DNA of 7,973 nucleotides from Candidatus Woesearchaeota archaeon (GTDB lineage: Archaea; Nanobdellota; Nanobdellia; Woesearchaeales; GW2011-AR4), in assembly GCA_016185955.1 (NCBI GenBank), contig JACPMQ010000045.1:1-7973 (forward strand). Reading direction: 5' to 3'. Both the position numbers and the translations under genes were made by a program. Positions 5,049 through 7,973 of the stretch are shown piece by piece (position 1 is the stretch's first letter; each line of letters opens with the position of its first letter). The notes under the pieces are model-generated. The model was not told where the DNA came from and did not search any database. It worked only from the letters and a program-made list of their open reading frames with translations.

Positions 5049-7682
5049 TTAACCAATAAACCCAGGCCTTAATTTTGCAACTGCAAATTTATGGATTTCA
5101 ACAACAATAAGCACTGTGCTTGAAACCAAAACAATGTAAATCCAGTCAATTAAATTCAATGGCACTGTCTTGAAAAATATATTTAATGGGGTATACACTA
5201 TAAGCAAGTGCATCAAAATGGAAATTAGTATCGCGCCCCACAACTTCATGTTTCTAAAAATTCCGACTTTAAACAGCGACTTGAATTCTGAGCGGCAATT
5301 CAGCACATTAAACATTTGGAATACCATTAAAGTTGAAAATGCAATTGTTTGCGCGTAAATTAAATTTGTTTCATTCATTTCAGGATTATAGGCTTTGAAG
5401 ATAGCTAATGTCCCAATCATCATTGTAAATCCAACTATAAACATTCTTATGAGCACAACATTCGATATAATCCTTGCTTTAGGATTATTAGGCTTTCTTT
5501 CCATTATATAGGGATCCAAAGGATCCACGCTTAATGCCAAAGCAGGCAGCCCGTCGGTAACTAAATTTATCCATAGTATCATTATTGCTATTACTGGAAG
5601 TGGAAGCCCAATAAGAATGGAAAAAAATAATGTTAGGATTTCTCCCAAGTTTGAAGATAAAAGGTATTCTACAAATTTTTTGATGTTGTCATAAATTCCG
5701 CGGCCTTCTTCAACTGCATTGACAATGCTCGCAAAATTATCGTCTGTCAGAATCATAACGCTTGCTTCCTTTGCAACATCTGTGCCTGTTATCCCCATTG
5801 CTATGCCGATATCAGCCCTTTTTAGTGCAGGGGCATCATTAACGCCGTCTCCGGTCATTGCCACTATGTGCCCTTTCTTTTTTAAGGCATTTACAATCCT
5901 TATTTTATGCTCAGGATTTACTCTCGCATAAATTGCTATGCTCTCAACAATTTCTTCGAGATTATGAATTTTTTCTAGTTGTTCGCCTGTTAAGCTCTTG
6001 CCTTCCAATCCTACTTCTTTGCCTATGGCTCTTGCCGTTATCTCATGATCGCCTGTAATCATGACAACCTTTATTCCTGCATTTTTGCATTTTATTATTG
6101 CGTGCTTGACTTCTTCTCTTGGAGGGTCAATCATAGCCTGCAAACCAACAAAAATGAGGTTTTTTTCCATCCTGTCTTTTCCAATAACCGTCTTAAAGGC
6201 AAATCCCAATACTCTTAATGCATTGCTGCCAAACTCCTTGTTTATTTCAAGAATTTCTGTTTTTTCCTCTTCTCTTAATTTTCTTATTTTTCCATTTTCA
6301 TAAATTGAAGTGCATAAACTTATTACAACTTCCGGAGCTCCCTTCACAAAAGCAAGATTTTCGCCATTAAACTCGTGCACTGTAGTCATTATTTTTCTTT
6401 CTGAGTTAAAAGGTATCTCGTCAATGCGCTTGTGCATTGCTTCCAGCTCTTCTTTTTTTAATCCCCTTTTTGCAGCGGAAACTATTAATGAGGCTTCTGT
6501 AGGATCACCAATAACATTTCCGTCATTTAGTGATGCATCATTATTTAAGGCGCCAATTTTCAGCAGAAGCTCTATTTCAGCAGCATCTACTCTGCTATTA
6601 TTAAACAAGAATTCTCCTTTAATTTCATAGCCTGCTCCTGTAACATCTATAATTTTGTTATTTGCATAAATTTTTTTCACAGTCATCTCGTTTTTTGTTA
6701 ATGTCCCTGTTTTATCTGTGCAAATGACTGTTGTTGAGCCTAAGGTTTCTACCGACGGCAGTTTTCTTATTAAAGCATTCCTCTTAACCATTCTTTGGGA
6801 GCCTAATGCAAGCCCTATTGTAACAACAGCAGGCAGCCCTTCAGGTATAGCGGCAACAGCAAGCGCCACTGCCAAAATAAAAAACTCAATTATTTTGCCG
6901 CCTGTAGCAATCCCGACAATAAAGATAATTAAGGATATAAAAATTGTAAGAACACCTAGCCATCTTCCTAATTGGTTTAATTTTTTTTGCAGCGGAGTTT
7001 CCTCGATTTTTGTTTCTTCTATAAGCTTGGCTATTTTTCCTATCTCTGTTTTCATTCCGGTTTCAGTGACTATAGCCTTGCCTTTGCCAGTAGCTACTAT
7101 TGTTCCGGAAAAAACCATATTAACTATGTCAGCAAGCATTGTTTTTTCAGACAATACCTTCAGCATTTTTTTGACAGGAGTGCTTTCCCCTGTTAATGCC
7201 GCTTCCTGAGTCTGCAAGTTTGCCAATTCAAACAATCTTGAATCTGCAGGAATTTTATCTCCTTCAACAAGCTTTATTATGTCCCCTGGAACTAGCAATT
7301 TAGCGTCAATTTCCTTTTCCCTGCCATCTCTTATCACAGTTGCCTTAAGGCTTGCTAACTTCTTAAGGGCTTCAACTGCCTTTTCTGCCCTGTATTCCTG
7401 ATAAAACCCAAAAAGGGCGTTTAAAATCAGGATTACCCCAATAACTACGGCATCTATTGTCTCATCTAAAAATATTGATATTACTAAAGCTGCAATAAGT
7501 ATATACACAACAGCAGAATTAAATTGCTGAAAAAATATTTTAAGCGGCGATATTTTTTTTGCTTCCCTTATTTCATTATAGCCATAATGATGCAGCCTTT
7601 TTGCTGCTTCTTCTTCACTAAGGCCGTTTTTGCTTGTGCCTAATTCCTTAAAAATTTCTTCCTCGCTCTTGTTGTGATGCAT
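5049..7682 (-). CDS. P2A-type cation ATPase, probably calcium-transporting
   Basis: This is an ATP-driven pump in the cell membrane that moves Ca2+ (possibly Mn2+) out of the cytoplasm. From the ATG at 7682 it has 877 residues. After a cytoplasmic N-terminal cation-ATPase segment (about 1-55) come ten predicted membrane helices, near 57-72, 75-94, 242-260, 265-288, 672-692, 696-712, 741-762, 776-794, 813-831 and 843-863. Actuator TGES is at 164-167, the phosphorylation motif DKTGT at 323-327 (Asp323), KGAPE at 447-451, TGD at 543-545 and GDGVNDAP at 611-618. By-eye alignment with SERCA puts Glu281 (PEGLP), Asn678 and Glu681 (SSNLGE), Asn706, Thr709 and Asp710 (NLVTDGLP) and Glu799 (RSEFKS) at the calcium ligands. 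That supports P2A and possibly two calcium sites. An in-frame TTG three codons upstream (7691) is an alternative start. Confidence 0.93.
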   Translation of the reverse strand: MHHNKSEEEIFKELGTSKNGLSEEEAAKRLHHYGYNEIREAKKISPLKIFFQQFNSAVVYILIAALVISIFLDETIDAVVIGVILILNALFGFYQEYRAEKAVEALKKLASLKATVIRDGREKEIDAKLLVPGDIIKLVEGDKIPADSRLFELANLQTQEAALTGESTPVKKMLKVLSEKTMLADIVNMVFSGTIVATGKGKAIVTETGMKTEIGKIAKLIEETKIEETPLQKKLNQLGRWLGVLTIFISLIIFIVGIATGGKIIEFFILAVALAVAAIPEGLPAVVTIGLALGSQRMVKRNALIRKLPSVETLGSTTVICTDKTGTLTKNEMTVKKIYANNKIIDVTGAGYEIKGEFLFNNSRVDAAEIELLLKIGALNNDASLNDGNVIGDPTEASLIVSAAKRGLKKEELEAMHKRIDEIPFNSERKIMTTVHEFNGENLAFVKGAPEVVISLCTSIYENGKIRKLREEEKTEILEINKEFGSNALRVLGFAFKTVIGKDRMEKNLIFVGLQAMIDPPREEVKHAIIKCKNAGIKVVMITGDHEITARAIGKEVGLEGKSLTGEQLEKIHNLEEIVESIAIYARVNPEHKIRIVNALKKKGHIVAMTGDGVNDAPALKRADIGIAMGITGTDVAKEASVMILTDDNFASIVNAVEEGRGIYDNIKKFVEYLLSSNLGEILTLFFSILIGLPLPVIAIMILWINLVTDGLPALALSVDPLDPYIMERKPNNPKARIISNVVLIRMFIVGFTMMIGTLAIFKAYNPEMNETNLIYAQTIAFSTLMVFQMFNVLNCRSEFKSLFKVGIFRNMKLWGAILISILMHLLIVYTPLNIFFKTVPLNLIDWIYIVLVSSTVLIVVEIHKFAVAKLRPGFIG

Positions 7683-7719
7683 TTTTTGCAATGAATAAAA
7701 ATAAATTAAATAGACTTAT

Positions 7720-7728
7720 TTATATAAA
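7720..7728 (-). promoter_or_regulatory. TATA-type promoter of the ATPase gene
   Basis: The minus strand reads tttatataa inside a longer AT-rich run. A start about 25 bases after it would fall near 7697, giving a leader of about 15 nt before the ATG at 7682, or nearly none before a TTG at 7691. A weaker box, ttaattta (about 7704-7711), would give a leaderless message from the ATG. No Shine-Dalgarno sequence is seen. Confidence 0.45.
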
Positions 7729-7745
7729 TTGTTATTTGGGGGTTG

Positions 7746-7768
7746 TTGCGAAATTCAGTGCTTGTGCG
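7746..7768 (-). repeat. Two-part motif cgcacaagcac ... ttcgcaa, copy in front of the ATPase gene
   Basis: On the minus strand cgcacaagcac (7768-7758) is followed after 5 bases by ttcgcaa (7752-7746), about 64 bases before the ATPase ATG and just upstream of its TATA box. In this copy the flanking word aatttcgca is itself repeated directly (plus-strand tgcgaaatt at 7747-7755 and 7765-7773). It could be an activator site or part of a shared dispersed element. Confidence 0.4.
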
Positions 7769-7830
7769 AAATTTGCCAATTCAGGTTCAGTATAAATCCT
7801 TAACAAATATAAGTGGCTGCTCCAAAATAA

Positions 7831-7845
7831 GGGGCGGTGGGCGGG
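7831..7845 (+). other. Short G-rich tract in an AT-rich intergenic region
   Basis: The tract is ggggcggtgggcggg. It has four runs of at least two G separated by one base each, so a two-layer G-quadruplex is possible. It stands out against the AT-rich surroundings between the ATPase promoter and the right-hand structured element. No gene or clear signal is associated with it. Confidence 0.25.
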
Positions 7846-7900
7846 CAGAAGAATGTTAATTGTGCTATCAAAATGGCGTGTATGCGCAAAACAATTTTGT

Positions 7901-7973
7901 TATATAGGCACGGACATTAATTTCCATAAATAAATTATCCGTGCCTATATACTGCGGACTTTGACAATTATTA
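7901..7973. repeat. Second, incomplete copy of the three-stem element (cut by the window end)
   Basis: A perfect 14-bp inverted repeat pairs 7901-7914 (tatataggcacgga) with 7938-7951, around a 23-nt loop. It matches hairpin A of the left copy except for one pair, A25-T58 there and C7909-G7943 here, so pairing is kept. At the same spacing after it comes acaattatta (7964-7973), identical to 79-88 of the left copy, the end of the hairpin B arm and most of its loop. The presumed left arm of hairpin B (7953-7964, tgcggactttga) differs from the left copy at 4 of 12 bases. Its partner would lie beyond the window. An outer-stem arm upstream of 7901 cannot be judged without the other half. Confidence 0.5.

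Noticed and set aside
6718..7209. A 163-codon plus-strand frame opposite the ATPase gene, with several shorter ones
   Set aside because: They are antisense shadows of a strongly conserved P-type ATPase, with no family resemblance or start signals.
7683..7691. TTG start giving an 880-residue ATPase
   Set aside because: The ATG three codons later is preferred in the absence of a Shine-Dalgarno site for either. The TTG remains possible because the TATA box would allow it.
1..7973. Circular molecule or identical contig ends because both ends carry the same structure
   Set aside because: The two copies differ in loop, stem and flanking bases, so they are related repeats and not an overlap of the same sequence.
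1..7973. tRNA, rRNA, CRISPR array or transposase gene
   Set aside because: No cloverleaf with a T-loop motif, no regularly spaced direct repeats with spacers, and no transposase-like protein were found by reading both strands.

Overview
The window reads as an archaeal chromosome fragment, AT-rich and densely coded. The evidence is a prefoldin alpha subunit followed directly by FtsY (a neighbourhood seen in many archaea), TATA-box promoters placed about 25 bases before leaderless starts, and an Lrp/AsnC regulator. The PRPP synthetase and the glutamine synthetase are of types common in bacteria. That mixture would fit a DPANN-type or other uncultivated archaeon, but the lineage is my inference and a weak one.

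Layout: 1-353 is non-coding as far as I can see. It carries an elaborate inverted-repeat structure (7-136), a second cluster of small hairpins (181-255) and a TATA-like promoter. Positions 354-2827 (+) are a tight three-gene unit, prs-pfdA-ftsY, with gaps of 0 and 2 bases. A perfect 42-bp palindrome follows the ftsY stop codon and separates it from the convergent glnA (2935-4401, -). glnA and an Lrp-like regulator gene (4568-5044, +) diverge from a 166-bp shared control region holding both promoters and three evenly spaced TTAACAAA-type boxes. The regulator gene ends 4 bp from the convergent end of a P2A-type calcium ATPase gene (5049-7682, -). The remaining 7683-7973 is non-coding and ends in a second, cut-off copy of the inverted-repeat structure found at the left end.

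Functionally, prs supplies PRPP for nucleotides and histidine/tryptophan-type pathways. pfdA and ftsY act on newly made proteins (folding, membrane targeting). glnA assimilates ammonia and is probably controlled by the neighbouring Lrp-like protein. The ATPase exports or stores divalent cation. All five metabolic and housekeeping assignments rest on clear family motifs.

The least explained part is the pair of related structured elements at the two ends. The left copy folds on paper into an outer 11-bp stem enclosing two hairpins of 13 and 12 bp. The right copy keeps the first hairpin with one compensatory base-pair change, keeps the spacing, and keeps the loop sequence of the second hairpin before the window stops. 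This looks like a dispersed structured RNA or a fold-back DNA element. I cannot name a known family for it.
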